In this document: positions 22,217-37,600 of the stretch, piece by piece
Layout: each line of letters begins with the position of its first letter
How positions within the stretch are numbered: position 1 is the stretch's first letter
DNA from: Siphonodentalium dalli
Taxonomy: Eukaryota; Mollusca; Scaphopoda; Gadilida; Siphonodentaliidae
Assembly (NCBI GenBank): GCA_032622095.1
Contig: CP136064.1
Coordinates: forward strand, 146,087,797-146,151,796
Length of the DNA: 64,000 nucleotides
Direction of reading: 5' to 3'
The notes under the pieces: generated by a model
The model's input: the letters and a program-made list of their open reading frames with translations, nothing else
Told to the model about the DNA's origin: nothing
The model's database searches: none
Position numbers and translations under genes: made by a program

Positions 22217-23455
22217 ATGACACTCAGTACATCTTATATATACCTCACAACCATTTTGGTTCAAATCGGCGACAAAAAAAAATTGACAAATTTTGCCCCT
22301 CCCCTAGCCCGGAAAAATTTGAGCGGACCTTTGTCAAAATTTCGTGGTTTGGTCTTCTGTCTATGTTTAAGGCGCTCACATAGACCAAATCCAGCTGTTG
22401 CGCTTCGTCTAGGAGAAGATCTGGGCACAAGCACTTTCTACACATGGACTTTATTAGTACATTTTTTGATGTTTTATAACTTGGCCATTTCTCAACCGAT
22501 TTACAAAATTCTTTCACGATTAGCATCAGAACGTCGTATAGATACACGACAGTCAAACTGGTTGGAATCGGTGACAAGAAAAAATTTGACAAATTTTGCA
22601 CCCCTCCCCAGGTCAAAAATTGTTTTCGGACCTTGGTGAAAATTTCCCCGATTTGTACCCTTTCGTTAGTTAACACGATTACGAGAACCGAATTCAGCTG
22701 CTTTGCTTTTTATAGGAGAAGATCTGGCCACAAACATTTTCCAAAAAAAATTTGTAAGGGGCATAACTCTGGAAAGCAAGTTGGGACATAAACCTAAATG
22801 CGTCGATTCCATGTAGCTTGGCAAGGTACGTAAACCTTCAAATTTCAATGTTCCACCTTTTAAACTTTCTGAGATATAAGAGTTACAAAATATATTAAGA
22901 AGCATAATAATAATAGGAAAAATAAAAAATTGAATAACAATATACTTCCATATTAAAATATGGAAGTATAATAAGGGAATCGCGCGGAATTGATTGGAAT
23001 GTCGATAGTATGGTTTATTGACATTTCTGTGTTCAGTTGGAACGTTCTGTTGTGACCCCCACCCATGCCTCGAAATTTGACGACGCGGGTAGAAAATTCG
23101 CCATATATCGTCCAATTTTCGAGATATCGAGCTAATTTTTGCGTCATTGTGTTCGTATTTGATGCCCCTTTAATATTTAGCAGGGTTCTGGTGAGGTATT
23201 GTGGCGATATTTTACTATGTAGGCCAATATGTATGTTGTTCAGTACATACTTTTCGAATATCTCTGGCCTCCATCAACATGTTACGGCAAGTGGGTAATC
23301 GTTTAGAAGTACTAAAATTTCCCCACTGAATGACACCAAATACGTGACGATTGGTTGAAGGAATTTAAATTCATAGTGCATTTTCTGTAAACTTGAAGAA
23401 AAGGAAGGGGCCACAATTTGTACATTTGTCAACCGATTCATAAAATTCACTCATA
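22217..23455 (+). repeat. Chimeric B/A' monomer (1,239 bp)
   Basis: The left part has type B marks (TTTGTACATTT upstream and an uninterrupted A run after GGCGAC). The right part has type A marks (CAGTCAAACTGG, AAATGCGTCGA) and also the rare AAACCTTCAAATTT deletion otherwise seen only in the preceding unit 20978. The switch lies between about 22280 and 22550. This is the expected product of unequal crossing-over or gene conversion between neighbouring monomers. Confidence 0.8.
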
Positions 23456-24695
23456 ATGACACTCAGTACATCTTATATATACCTCACAACCATTTTGGTT
23501 CAAATCGGCGACAAAAAAAAATTGACAAATTTTGCCCCTCCCCTAGCCCGGAAAAATTTGAGCGGACCTTTGTCAAAATTTCGTGGTTTGGTCTTCTGTC
23601 TATGTTTAAGGCGCTCACATAGACCAAATCCAGCTGTTGCGCTTCGTCTAGGAGAAGATCTGGGCACAAGCACTTTCTACACATGGACTTTATTAGTACA
23701 TTTTTTGATGTTTTATAACTTGGCCATTTCTCAACCGATTTACAAAATTCTTTCACGATTAGCATCAGAACGTCGTATAGATACACGACAGTAAAAATGG
23801 TTGGAATCGGTGACAAGAAAAAATTTGACAAATTTTGCACCCCTCCCCAGGTCAAAAATTGTTTTCGGACCTTGGTGAAAATTTCCCCGATTTGTACCCT
23901 TTCGTTAGTTAACACGATTACGAGAACCGAATTCAGCTGCTTTGCTTTTTATAGGAGAAGATCTGGCCACAAACATTTTCCAAAAAAAATTTGTAAGGGG
24001 CATAACTCTGGAAAGCAAGTTGGGACATAAACCTAAATGCTTCGATTCCATGTAGCTTGGCAAGGTACGTAAACCTACCAAATTTCAATGTTCCACCTTT
24101 TAAACTTTCTGAGATATAAGAGTTACAAAATATATTAAGAAGCATAATAATAATAGGAAAAATAAAAAATTGAATAACAATATACTTCCATATTAAAATA
24201 TGGAAGTATAATAAGGGAATCGCGCGGAATTGATTGGAATGTCGATAGTATGGTTTATTGACATTTCTGTGTTCAGTTGGAACGTTCTGTTGTGACCCCC
24301 ACCCATGCCTCGAAATTTGACGACGCGGGTAGAAAATTCGCCATATATCGTCCAATTTTCGAGATATCGAGCTAATTTTTGCGTCATTGTGTTCGTATTT
24401 GATGCCCCTTTAATATTTAGCAGGGTTCTGGTGAGGTATTGTGGCGATATTTTACTATGTAGGCCAATATGTATGTTGTTCAGTACATACTTTTCGAATA
24501 TCTCTGGCCTCCATCAACATGTTACGGCAAGTGGGTAATCGTTTAGAAGTACTAAAATTTCCCCACTGAATGACACCAAATACGTGACGATTGGTTGAAG
24601 GAATTTAAATTCATAGTGCATTTTCTGTAAACTTGAAGAAAAGGAAGGGGCCACAATTTCTACATTTGTCAACCGATTCATAAAATTCACTCATA
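23456..24695 (+). repeat. Type B monomer before the A/B dimers
   Basis: Full type B signature and exactly 1240 bp, like 18498-19737. It directly precedes the regular alternation of A and B units. Confidence 0.8.
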
Positions 24696-27600
24696 ATGAC
24701 ACTCAGTACATCTTATATATACCTCACAACCATTTTGGTTCAAATCGGCGACAAAAAGAAATTGACAAATTTTGCCCCTCCCCTAGCCCGGAAAAATTTG
24801 AGCGGACCTTTGTCAAAATTTCGTGGTTTGGTCTTCTGTCTATGTTTAAGGCGCTCACATAGACCAAATCCAGCTGTTGCGCTTCGTCTAGGAGAAGATC
24901 TGGGCACAAGCACTTTCTACACATGGACTTTATTAGTACATTTTTTGATGTTTTATAACTTGGCCATTTCTCAACCGATTTACAAAATTCTTTCACGATT
25001 AGCATCAGAACGTCGTATAGATACACGACAGTCAAACTGGTTGGAATCGGTGACAAGAAAAAATTTGACAAATTTTGCACCCCTCCCCAGGTCAAAAATT
25101 GTTTTCGGACCTTGGTGAAAATTTCCCCGATTTGTACCCTTTCGTTAGTTAACACGATTACGAGAACCGAATTCAGCTGCTTTGCTTTTTATAGGAGAAG
25201 ATCTGGCCACAAACATTTTCCAAAAAAAATTTGTAAGGGGCATAACTCTGGAAAGCAAGTTGGGACATAAACCTAAATGCGTCGATTCCATGTAGCTTGG
25301 CAAGGTACGTAAACCTACCAAATTTCAATGTTCCACCTTTTAAACTTTCTGAGATATAAGAGTTACAAAATATATTAAGAAGCATAATAATAATAGGAAA
25401 AATAAAAAATTGAATAACAATATACTTCCATATTAAAATATGGAAGTATAATAAGGGAATCGCGCGGAATTGATTGGAATGTCGATAGTATGGTTTATTG
25501 ACATTTCTGTGTTCAGTTGGAACGTTCTGTTGTGACCCCCACCCATGCCTCGAAATTTGACGACGCGGGTAGAAAATTCGCCATATATCGTCCAATTTTC
25601 GAGATATCGAGCTAATTTTTGCGTCATTGTGTTCGTATTTGATGCCCCTTTAATATTTAGCAGGGTTCTGGTGAGGTATTGTGGCGATATTTTACTATGT
25701 AGGCCAATATGTATGTTGTTCAGTACATACTTTTCGAATATCTCTGGCCTCCATCAACATGTTACGGCAAGTGGGTAATCGTTTAGAAGTACTAAAATTT
25801 CCCCACTGAATGACACCAAATACGTGACGATTGGTTGAAGGAATTTAAATTCATAGTGCATTTTCTGTAAACTTGAAGAAAAGGAAGGGGCCACAATTTG
25901 TACATTTGTCAACCGATTCATAAAATTCACTCATAATGACACTCAGTACATCTTATATATACCTCACAACCATTTTGGTTCAAATCGGCGACAAAAAAAA
26001 ATTGACAAATTTTGCCCCTCCCCTAGCCCGGAAAAATTTGAGCGGACCTTTGTCAAAATTTCGTGGTTTGGTCTTCTGTCTATGTTTAAGGCGCTCACAT
26101 TGACCAAATCCAGCTGTTGCGCTTCGTCTAGGAGAAGATCTGGGCACAAGCACTTTCTACACATGGACTTTATTAGTACATTTTTTGATGTTTTATAACT
26201 TGGCCATTTCTCAACCGATTTACAAAATTCTTTCACGATTAGCATCAGAACGTCGTATAGATACACGACAGTAAAAATGGTTGGAATCGGTGACAAGAAA
26301 AAATTTGACAAATTTTGCACCCCTCCCCAGGTCAAAAATTGTTTTCGGACCTTGGTGAAAATTTCCCCGATTTGTACCCTTTCGTTAGTTAACACGATTA
26401 CGAGAACCGAATTCAGCTGCTTTGCTTTTTATAGGAGAAGATCTGGCCACAAACATTTTCCAAAAAAAATTTGTAAGGGGCATAACTCTGGAAAGCAAGT
26501 TGGGACATAAACCTAAATGCTTCGATTCCATGTAGCTTGGCAAGGTACGTAAACCTACCAAATTTCAATGTTCCACCTTTTAAACTTTCTGAGATATAAG
26601 AGTTACAAAATATATTAAGAAGCATAATAATAATAGGAAAAATAAAAAATTGAATAACAATATACTTCCATATTAAAATATGGAAGTATAATAAGGGAAT
26701 CGCGCGGAATTGATTGGAATGTCGATAGTATGGTTTATTGACATTTCTGTGTTCAGTTGGAACGTTCTGTTGTGACCCCCACCCATGCCTCGAAATTTGA
26801 CGACGCGGGTAGAAAATTCGCCATATATCGTCCAATTTTCGAGATATCGAGCTAATTTTTGCGTCATTGTGTTCGTATTTGATGCCCCTTTAATATTTAG
26901 CAGGGTTCTGGTGAGGTATTGTGGCGATATTTTACTATGTAGGCCAATATGTATGTTGTTCAGTACATACTTTTCGAATATCTCTGGCCTCCATCAACAT
27001 GTTACGGCAAGTGGGTAATCGTTTAGAAGTACTAAAATTTCCCCACTGAATGACACCAAATACGTGACGATTGGTTGAAGGAATTTAAATTCATAGTGCA
27101 TTTTCTGTAAACTTGAAGAAAAGGAAGGGGCCACAATTTCTACATTTGTCAACCGATTCATAAAATTCACTCATAATGACACTCAGTACATCTTATATAT
27201 ACCTCACAACCATTTTGGTTCAAATCGGCGACAAAAAGAAATTGACAAATTTTGCCCCTCCCCTAGCCCGGAAAAATTTGAGCGGACCTTTGTCAAAATT
27301 TCGTGGTTTGGTCTTCTGTCTATGTTTAAGGCGCTCACATAGACCAAATCCAGCTGTTGCGCTTCGTCTAGGAGAAGATCTGGGCACAAGCACTTTCTAC
27401 ACATGGACTTTATTAGTACATTTTTTGATGTTTTATAACTTGGCCATTTCTCAACCGATTTACAAAATTCTTTCACGATTAGCATCAGAACGTCGTATAG
27501 ATACACGACAGTCAAACTGGTTGGAATCGGTGACAAGAAAAAATTTGACAAATTTTGCACCCCTCCCCAGGTCAAAAATTGTTTTCGGACCTTGGTGAAA

Positions 27601-30600
27601 ATTTCCCCGATTTGTACCCTTTCGTTAGTTAACACGATTACGAGAACCGAATTCAGCTGCTTTGCTTTTTATAGGAGAAGATCTGGCCACAAACATTTTC
27701 CAAAAAAAATTTGTAAGGGGCATAACTCTGGAAAGCAAGTTGGGACATAAACCTGAATGCGTCGATTCCATGTAGCTTGGCAAGGTACGTAAACCTACCA
27801 AATTTCAATGTTCCACCTTTTAAACTTTCTGAGATATAAGAGTTACAAAATATATTAAGAAGCATAATAATAATAGGAAAAATAAAAAATTGAATAACAA
27901 TATACTTCCATATTAAAATATGGAAGTATAATAAGGGAATCGCGCGGAATTGATTGGAATGTCGATAGTATGGTTTATTGACATTTCTGTGTTCAGTTGG
28001 AACGTTCTGTTGTGACCCCCACCCATGCCTCGAAATTTGACGACGCGGGTAGAAAATTCGCCATATATCGTCCAATTTTCGAGATATCGAGCTAATTTTT
28101 GCGTCATTGTGTTCGTATTTGATGCCCCTTTAATATTTAGCAGGGTTCTGGTGAGGTATTGTGGCGATATTTTACTATGTAGGCCAATATGTATGTTGTT
28201 CAGTACATACTTTTCGAATATCTCTGGCCTCCATCAACATGTTACGGCAAGTGGGTAATCGTTTAGAAGTACTAAAATTTCCCCACTGAATGACACCAAA
28301 TACGTGACGATTGGTTGAAGGAATTTAAATTCATAGTGCATTTTCTGTAAACTTGAAGAAAAGGAAGGGGCCACAATTTGTACATTTGTCAACCGATTCA
28401 TAAAATTCACTCATAATGACACTCAGTACATCTTATATATACCTCACAACCATTTTGGTTCAAATCGGCGACAAAACAAAATTGACAAATTTTGCCCCTC
28501 CCCTAGCCCGGAAAAATTTGAGCGGACCTTTGTCAAAATTTCGTGGTTTGGTCTTCTGTCTATGTTTAAGGCGCTCACATAGACCAAATCCAGCTGTTGC
28601 GCTTCGTCTAGGAGAAGATCTGGGCACAAGCACTTTCTACACATGGACTTTATTAGTACATTTTTTGATGTTTTATAACTTGGCCATTTCTCAACCGATT
28701 TACAAAATTCTTTCACGATTAGCATCAGAACGTCGTATAGATACACGACAGTAAAAATGGTTGGAATCGGTGACAAGAAAAAATTTGACAAATTTTGCAC
28801 CCCTCCCCAGGTCAAAAATTGTTTTCGGACCTTGGTGAAAATTTCCCCGATTTGTACCCTTTCGTTAGTTAACACGATTACGAGAACCGAATTCAGCTGC
28901 TTTGCTTTTTATAGGAGAAGATCTGGCCACAAACATTTTCCAAAAAAAATTTGTAAGGGGCATAACTCTGGAAAGCAAGTTGGGACATAAACCTAAATGC
29001 TTCGATTCCATGTAGCTTGGCAAGGTACGTAAACCTACCAAATTTCAATGTTCCACCTTTTAAACTTTCTGAGATATAAGAGTTACAAAATATATTAAGA
29101 AGCATAATAATAATAGGAAAAATAAAAAATTGAATAACAATATACTTCCATATTAAAATATGGAAGTATAATAAGGGAATCGCGCGGAATTGATTGGAAT
29201 GTCGATAGTATGGTTTATTGACATTTCTGTGTTCAGTTGGAACGTTCTGTTGTGACCCCCACCCATGCCTCGAAATTTGACGACGCGGGTAGAAAATTCG
29301 CCATATATCGTCCAATTTTCGAGATATCGAGCTAATTTTTGCGTCATTGTGTTCGTATTTGATGCCCCTTTAATATTTAGCAGGGTTCTGGTGAGGTATT
29401 GTGGCGATATTTTACTATGTAGGCCAATATGTATGTTGTTCAGTACATACTTTTCGAATATCTCTGGCCTCCATCAACATGTTACGGCAAGTGGGTAATC
29501 GTTTAGAAGTACTAAAATTTCCCCACTGAATGACACCAAATACGTGACGATTGGTTGAAGGAATTTAAATTCATAGTGCATTTTCTGTAAACTTGAAGAA
29601 AAGGAAGGGGCCACAATTTCTACATTTGTCAACCGATTCATAAAATTCACTCATAATGACACTCAGTACATCTTATATATACCTCACAACCATTTTGGTT
29701 CAAATCGGCGACAAAAAGAAATTGACAAATTTTGCCCCTCCCCTAGCCCGGAAAAATTTGAGCGGACCTTTGTCAAAATTTCGTGGTTTGGTCTTCTGTC
29801 TATGTTTAAGGCGCTCACATAGACCAAATCCAGCTGTTGCGCTTCGTCTAGGAGAAGATCTGGGCACAAGCACTTTCTACACATGGACTTTATTAGTACA
29901 TTTTTTGATGTTTTATAACTTGGCCATTTCTCAACCGATTTACAAAATTCTTTCACGATTAGCATCAGAACGTCGTATAGATACACGACAGTCAAACTGG
30001 TTGGAATCGGTGACAAGAAAAAATTTGACAAATTTTGCACCCCTCCCCAGGTCAAAAATTGTTTTCGGACCTTGGTGAAAATTTCCCCGATTTGTACCCT
30101 TTCGTTAGTTAACACGATTACGAGAACCGAATTCAGCTGCTTTGCTTTTTATAGGAGAAGATCTGGCCACAAACATTTTCCAAAAAAAATTTGTAAGGGG
30201 CATAACTCTGGAAAGCAAGTTGGGACATAAACCTAAATGCGTCGATTCCATGTAGCTTGGCAAGGTACGTAAACCTACCAAATTTCAATGTTCCACCTTT
30301 TAAACTTTCTGAGATATAAGAGTTACAAAATATATTAAGAAGCATAATAATAATAGGAAAAATAAAAAATTGAATAACAATATACTTCCATATTAAAATA
30401 TGGAAGTATAATAAGGGAATCGCGCGGAATTGATTGGAATGTCGATAGTATGGTTTATTGACATTTCTGTGTTCAGTTGGAACGTTCTGTTGTGACCCCC
30501 ACCCATGCCTCGAAATTTGACGACGCGGGTAGAAAATTCGCCATATATCGTCCAATTTTCGAGATATCGAGCTAATTTTTGCGTCATTGTGTTCGTATTT

Positions 30601-32135
30601 GATGCCCCTTTAATATTTAGCAGGGTTCTGGTGAGGTATTGTGGCGATATTTTACTATGTAGGCCAATATGTATGTTGTTCAGTACATACTTTTCGAATA
30701 TCTCTGGCCTCCATCAACATGTTACGGCAAGTGGGTAATCGTTTAGAAGTACTAAAATTTCCCCACTGAATGACACCAAATACGTGACGATTGGTTGAAG
30801 GAATTTAAATTCATAGTGCATTTTCTGTAAACTTGAAGAAAAGGAAGGGGCCACAATTTGTACATTTGTCAACCGATTCATAAAATTCACTCATAATGAC
30901 ACTCAGTACATCTTATATATACCTCACAACCATTTTGGTTCAAATCGGCGACAAAAAAAAATTGACAAATTTTGCCCCTCCCCTAGCCCGGAAAAATTTG
31001 AGCGGACCTTTGTCAAAATTTCGTGGTTTGGTCTTCTGTCTATGTTTAAGGCGCTCACATAGACCAAATCCAGCTGTTGCGCTTCGTCTAGGAGAAGATC
31101 TGGGCACAAGCACTTTCTACACATGGACTTTATTAGTACATTTTTTGATGTTTTATAACTTGGCCATTTCTCAACCGATTTACAAAATTCTTTCACGATT
31201 AGCATCAGAACGTCGTATAGATACACGACAGTAAAAATGGTTGGAATCGGTGACAAGAAAAAATTTGACAAATTTTGCACCCCTCCCCAGGTCAAAAATT
31301 GTTTTCGGACCTTGGTGAAAATTTCCCCGATTTGTACCCTTTCGTTAGTTAACACGATTACGAGAACCGAATTCAGCTGCTTTGCTTTTTATAGGAGAAG
31401 ATCTGGCCACAAACATTTTCCAAAAAAAATTTGTAAGGGGCATAACTCTGGAAAGCAAGTTGGGACATAAACCTAAATGCTTCGATTCCATGTAGCTTGG
31501 CAAGGTACGTAAACCTACCAAATTTCAATGTTCCACCTTTTAAACTTTCTGAGATATAAGAGTTACAAAATATATTAAGAAGCATAATAATAATAGGAAA
31601 AATAAAAAATTGAATAACAATATACTTCCATATTAAAATATGGAAGTATAATAAGGGAATCGCGCGGAATTGATTGGAATGTCGATAGTATGGTTTATTG
31701 ACATTTCTGTGTTCAGTTGGAACGTTCTGTTGTGACCCCCACCCATGCCTCGAAATTTGACGACGCGGGTAGAAAATTCGCCATATATCGTCCAATTTTC
31801 GAGATATCGAGCTAATTTTTGCGTCATTGTGTTCGTATTTGATGCCCCTTTAATATTTAGCAGGGTTCTGGTGAGGTATTGTGGCGATATTTTACTATGT
31901 AGGCCAATATGTATGTTGTTCAGTACATACTTTTCGAATATCTCTGGCCTCCATCAACATGTTACGGCAAGTGGGTAATCGTTTAGAAGTACTAAAATTT
32001 CCCCACTGAATGACACCAAATACGTGACGATTGGTTGAAGGAATTTAAATTCATAGTGCATTTTCTGTAAACTTGAAGAAAAGGAAGGGGCCACAATTTC
32101 TACATTTGTCAACCGATTCATAAAATTCACTCATA
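24696..32135 (+). repeat. Higher-order A/B dimer repeat (3 x 2,480 bp)
   Basis: Units alternate strictly: A at 24696, 27176 and 29656 (ACAAAAAGAAATTG, CAGTCAAACTGG, AAATGCGTCGA) and B at 25936, 28416 and 30896 (TTTGTACATTT upstream, plain A run, CAGTAAAAATGG, AAATGCTTCGA). Private single-base changes mark individual dimers: A to T at 26101, A to C at 28477 and CCTGAATGCG near 27754. The dimers are therefore separate copies and not one collapsed sequence. Confidence 0.85.
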
Positions 32136-34615
32136 ATGACACTCAGTACATCTTATATATACATCACAACCATTTTGGTTCAAATCGGCGACAAAAAAAA
32201 ATTGACAAATTTTGCCCCTCCCCTAGCCCGGAAAAATTTGAGCGGAACTTTGTCAAAATTTCGTGGTTTGGTCTTCTGTCTATGTTTAAGGCGCTCACAT
32301 AGACCAAATCCAGCTGTTGCGCTTCGTCTAGGAGAAGATCTGGGCACAAGCACTTTCTACACATGGACTTTATTAGTACATTTTTTGATGTTTTATAACT
32401 TGGCCATTTCTCAACCGATTTACAAAATTCTTTCACGATTAGCATCAGAACGTCGTATAGATACACGACAGTAAAAATGGTTGGAATCGGTGACAAGAAA
32501 AAATTTGACAAATTTTGCACCCCTCCCCAGGTCAAAAATTGTTTTCGGACCTTGGTGAAAATTTCCCCGATTTGTACCCTTTCGTTAGTTAACACGATTA
32601 CGAGAACCGAATTCAGCTGCTTTGCTTTTTATAGGAGAAGATCTGGCCACAAACATTTTCCAAAAAAAATTTGTAAGGGGCATAACTCTGGAAAGCAAGT
32701 TGGGACATAAACCTAAATGCTTCGATTCCATGTAGCTTGGCAAGGTACGTAAACCTACCAAATTTCAATGTTCCACCTTTTAAACTTTCTGAGATATAAG
32801 AGTTACAAAATATATTAAGAAGCATAATAATAATAGGAAAAATAAAAAATTGAATAACAATATACTTCCATATTAAAATATGGAAGTATAATAAGGGAAT
32901 CGCGCGGAATTGATTGGAATGTCGATAGTATGGTTTATTGACATTTCTGTGTTCAGTTGGAACGTTCTGTTGTGACCCCCACCCATGCCTCGAAATTTGA
33001 CGACGCGGGTAGAAAATTCGCCATATATCGTCCAATTTTCGAGATATCGAGCTAATTTTTGCGTCATTGTGTTCGTATTTGATGCCCCTTTAATATTTAG
33101 CAGGGTTCTGGTGAGGTATTGTGGCGATATTTTACTATGTAGGCCAATATGTATGTTGTTCAGTACATACTTTTCGAATATCTCTGGCCTCCATCAACAT
33201 GTTACGGCAAGTGGGTAATCGTTTAGAAGTACTAAAATTTCCCCACTGAATGACACCAAATACGTGACGATTGGTTGAAGGAATTTAAATTCATAGTGCA
33301 TTTTCTGTAAACTTGAAGAAAAGGAAGGGGCCACAATTTCTACATTTGTCAACCGATTCATAAAATTCACTCATAATGACACTCAGTACATCTTATATAT
33401 ACATCACAACCATTTTGGTTCAAATCGGCGACAAAAAAAAATTGACAAATTTTGCCCCTCCCCTAGCCCGGAAAAATTTGAGCGGAACTTTGTCAAAATT
33501 TCGTGGTTTGGTCTTCTGTCTATGTTTAAGGCGCTCACATAGACCAAATCCAGCTGTTGCGCTTCGTCTAGGAGAAGATCTGGGCACAAGCACTTTCTAC
33601 ACATGGACTTTATTAGTACATTTTTTGATGTTTTATAACTTGGCCATTTCTCAACCGATTTACAAAATTCTTTCACGATTAGCATCAGAACGTCGTATAG
33701 ATACACGACAGTAAAAATGGTTGGAATCGGTGACAAGAAAAAATTTGACAAATTTTGCACCCCTCCCCAGGTCAAAAATTGTTTTCGGACCTTGGTGAAA
33801 ATTTCCCCGATTTGTACCCTTTCGTTAGTTAACACGATTACGAGAACCGAATTCAGCTGCTTTGCTTTTTATAGGAGAAGATCTGGCCACAAACATTTTC
33901 CAAAAAAAATTTGTAAGGGGCATAACTCTGGAAAGCAAGTTGGGACATAAACCTAAATGCTTCGATTCCATGTAGCTTGGCAAGGTACGTAAACCTACCA
34001 AATTTCAATGTTCCACCTTTTAAACTTTCTGAGATATAAGAGTTACAAAATATATTAAGAAGCATAATAATAATAGGAAAAATAAAAAATTGAATAACAA
34101 TATACTTCCATATTAAAATATGGAAGTATAATAAGGGAATCGCGCGGAATTGATTGGAATGTCGATAGTATGGTTTATTGACATTTCTGTGTTCAGTTGG
34201 AACGTTCTGTTGTGACCCCCACCCATGCCTCGAAATTTGACGACGCGGGTAGAAAATTCGCCATATATCGTCCAATTTTCGAGATATCGAGCTAATTTTT
34301 GCGTCATTGTGTTCGTATTTGATGCCCCTTTAATATTTAGCAGGGTTCTGGTGAGGTATTGTGGCGATATTTTACTATGTAGGCCAATATGTATGTTGTT
34401 CAGTACATACTTTTCGAATATCTCTGGCCTCCATCAACATGTTACGGCAAGTGGGTAATCGTTTAGAAGTACTAAAATTTCCCCACTGAATGACACCAAA
34501 TACGTGACGATTGGTTGAAGGAATTTAAATTCATAGTGCATTTTCTGTAAACTTGAAGAAAAGGAAGGGGCCACAATTTCTACATTTGTCAACCGATTCA
34601 TAAAATTCACTCATA
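32136..34615 (+). repeat. Tandem pair of identical-looking monomers
   Basis: Units 32136 and 33376 share two marks: ATACATCACAAC (elsewhere ATACCTCACAAC) and GCGGAACTTTG (elsewhere GCGGACCTTTG). I noticed no difference between them. The ATACATCAC mark begins here and is confined to 32136-48255. Confidence 0.8.
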
Positions 34616-37600
34616 ATGACACTCAGTACATCTTATATATACATCACAACCATTTTGGTTCAAATCGGCGACAAAAAAAAATTGACAAATTTTGCCCCTC
34701 CCCTAGCCCGGAAAAATTTGAGCGGACCTTTGTCAAAATTTCGTGGTTTGGTCTTCTGTCTATGTTTAAGGCGCTCACATAGACCAAATCCAGCTGTTGC
34801 GCTTCGTCTAGGAGAAGATCTGGGCACAAGCACTTTCTACACATGGACTTTATTAGTACATTTTTTGATGTTTTATAACTTGGCCATTTCTCAACCGATT
34901 TACAAAATTCTTTCACGATTAGCATCAGAACGTCGTATAGATACACGACAGTAAAAATGGTTGGAATCGGTGACAAGAAAAAATTTGACAAATTTTGCAC
35001 CCCTCCCCAGGTCAAAAATTGTTTTCGGACCTTGGTGAAAATTTCCCCGATTTGTACCCTTTCGTTAGTTAACACGATTACGAGAACCGAATTCAGCTGC
35101 TTTGCTTTTTATAGGAGAAGATCTGGCCACAAACATTTTCCAAAAAAAATTTGTAAGGGGCATAACTCTGGAAAGCAAGTTGGGACATAAACCTAAATGC
35201 TTCGATTCCATGTAGCTTGGCAAGGTACGTAAACCTACCAAATTTCAATGTTCCACCTTTTAAACTTTCTGAGATATAAGAGTTACAAAATATATTAAGA
35301 AGCATAATAATAATAGGAAAAATAAAAAATTGAATAACAATATACTTCCATATTAAAATATGGAAGTATAATAAGGGAATCGCGCGGAATTGATTGGAAT
35401 GTCGATAGTATGGTTTATTGACATTTCTGTGTTCAGTTGGAACGTTCTGTTGTGACCCCCACCCATGCCTCGAAATTTGACGACGCGGGTAGAAAATTCG
35501 CCATATATCGTCCAATTTTCGAGATATCGAGCTAATTTTTGCGTCATTGTGTTCGTATTTGATGCCCCTTTAATATTTAGCAGGGTTCTGGTGAGGTATT
35601 GTGGCGATATTTTACTATGTAGGCCAATATGTATGTTGTTCAGTACATACTTTTCGAATATCTCTGGCCTCCATCAACATGTTACGGCAAGTGGGTAATC
35701 GTTTAGAAGTACTAAAATTTCCCCACTGAATGACACCAAATACGTGACGATTGGTTGAAGGAATTTAAATTCATAGTGCATTTTCTGTAAACTTGAAGAA
35801 AAGGAAGGGGCCACAATTTCTACATTTGTCAACCGATTCATAAAATTCACTCATAATGACACTCAGTACATCTTATATATACATCACAACCATTTTGGTT
35901 CAAATCGGCGACAAAAAAAAATTGACAAATTTTGCCCCTCCCCTAGCCCGGAAAAATTTGAGCGGACCTTTGTCAAAATTTCGTGGTTTGGTCTTCTGTC
36001 TATGTTTAAGGCGCTCACATAGACCAAATCCAGCTGTTGCGCTTCGTCTAGGAGAAGATCTGGGCACAAGCACTTTCTACACATGGACTTTATTAGTACA
36101 TTTTTTGATGTTTTATAACTTGGCCATTTCTCAACCGATTTACAAAATTCTTTCACGATTAGCATCAGAACGTCGTATAGATACACGACAGTAAAAATGG
36201 TTGGAATCGGTGACAAGAAAAAATTTGACAAATTTTGCACCCCTCCCCAGGTCAAAAATTGTTTTCGGACCTTGGTGAAAATTTCCCCGATTTGTACCCT
36301 TTCGTTAGTTAACACGATTACGAGAACCGAATTGAGCTGCTTTGCTTTTTATAGGAGAAGATCTGGCCACAAACATTTTCCAAAAAAAATTTGTAAGGGG
36401 CATAACTCTGGAAAGCAAGTTGGGACATAAACCTAAATGCTTCGATTCCATGTAGCTTGGCAAGGTACGTAAACCTACCAAATTTCAATGTTCCACCTTT
36501 TAAACTTTCTGAGATATAAGAGTTACAAAATATATTAAGAAGCATAATAATAATAGGAAAAATAAAAAATTGAATAACAATATACTTCCATATTAAAATA
36601 TGGAAGTATAATAAGGGAATCGCGCGGAATTGATTGGAATGTCGATAGTATGGTTTATTGACATTTCTGTGTTCAGTTGGAACGTTCTGTTGTGACCCCC
36701 ACCCATGCCTCGAAATTTGACGACGCGGGTAGAAAATTCGCCATATATCGTCCAATTTTCGAGATATCGAGCTAATTTTTGCGTCATTGTGTTCGTATTT
36801 GATGCCCCTTTAATATTTAGCAGGGTTCTGGTGAGGTATTGTGGCGATATTTTACTATGTAGGCCAATATGTATGTTGTTCAGTACATACTTTTCGAATA
36901 TCTCTGGCCTCCATCAACATGTTACGGCAAGTGGGTAATCGTTTAGAAGTACTAAAATTTCCCCACTGAATGACACCAAATACGTGACGATTGGTTGAAG
37001 GAATTTAAATTCATAGTGCATTTTCTGTAAACTTGAAGAAAAGGAAGGGGCCACAATTTCTACATTTGTCAACCGATTCATAAAATTCACTCATAATGAC
37101 ACTCAGTACATCTTATATATACATCACAACCATTTTGGTTCAAATCGGCGACAAAAAAAAATTGACAAATTTTGCCCCTCCCCTAGCCCGGAAAAATTTG
37201 AGCGGAACTTTGTCAAAATTTCGTGGTTTGGTCTTCTGTCTATGTTTAAGGCGCTCACATAGACCAAATCCAGCTGTTGCGCTTCGTCTAGGAGAAGATC
37301 TGGGCACAAGCACTTTCTACACATGGACTTTATTAGTACATTTTTTGATGTTTTATAACTTGGCCATTTCTCAACCGATTTACAAAATTCTTTCACGATT
37401 AGCATCAGAACGTCGTATAGATACACGACAGTAAAAATGGTTGGAATCGGTGACAAGAAAAAATTTGACAAATTTTGCACCCCTCCCCAGGTCAAAAATT
37501 GTTTTCGGACCTTGGTGAAAATTTCCCCGATTTGTACCCTTTCGTTAGTTAACACGATTACGAGAACCGAATTCAGCTGCTTTGCTTTTTATAGGAGAAG

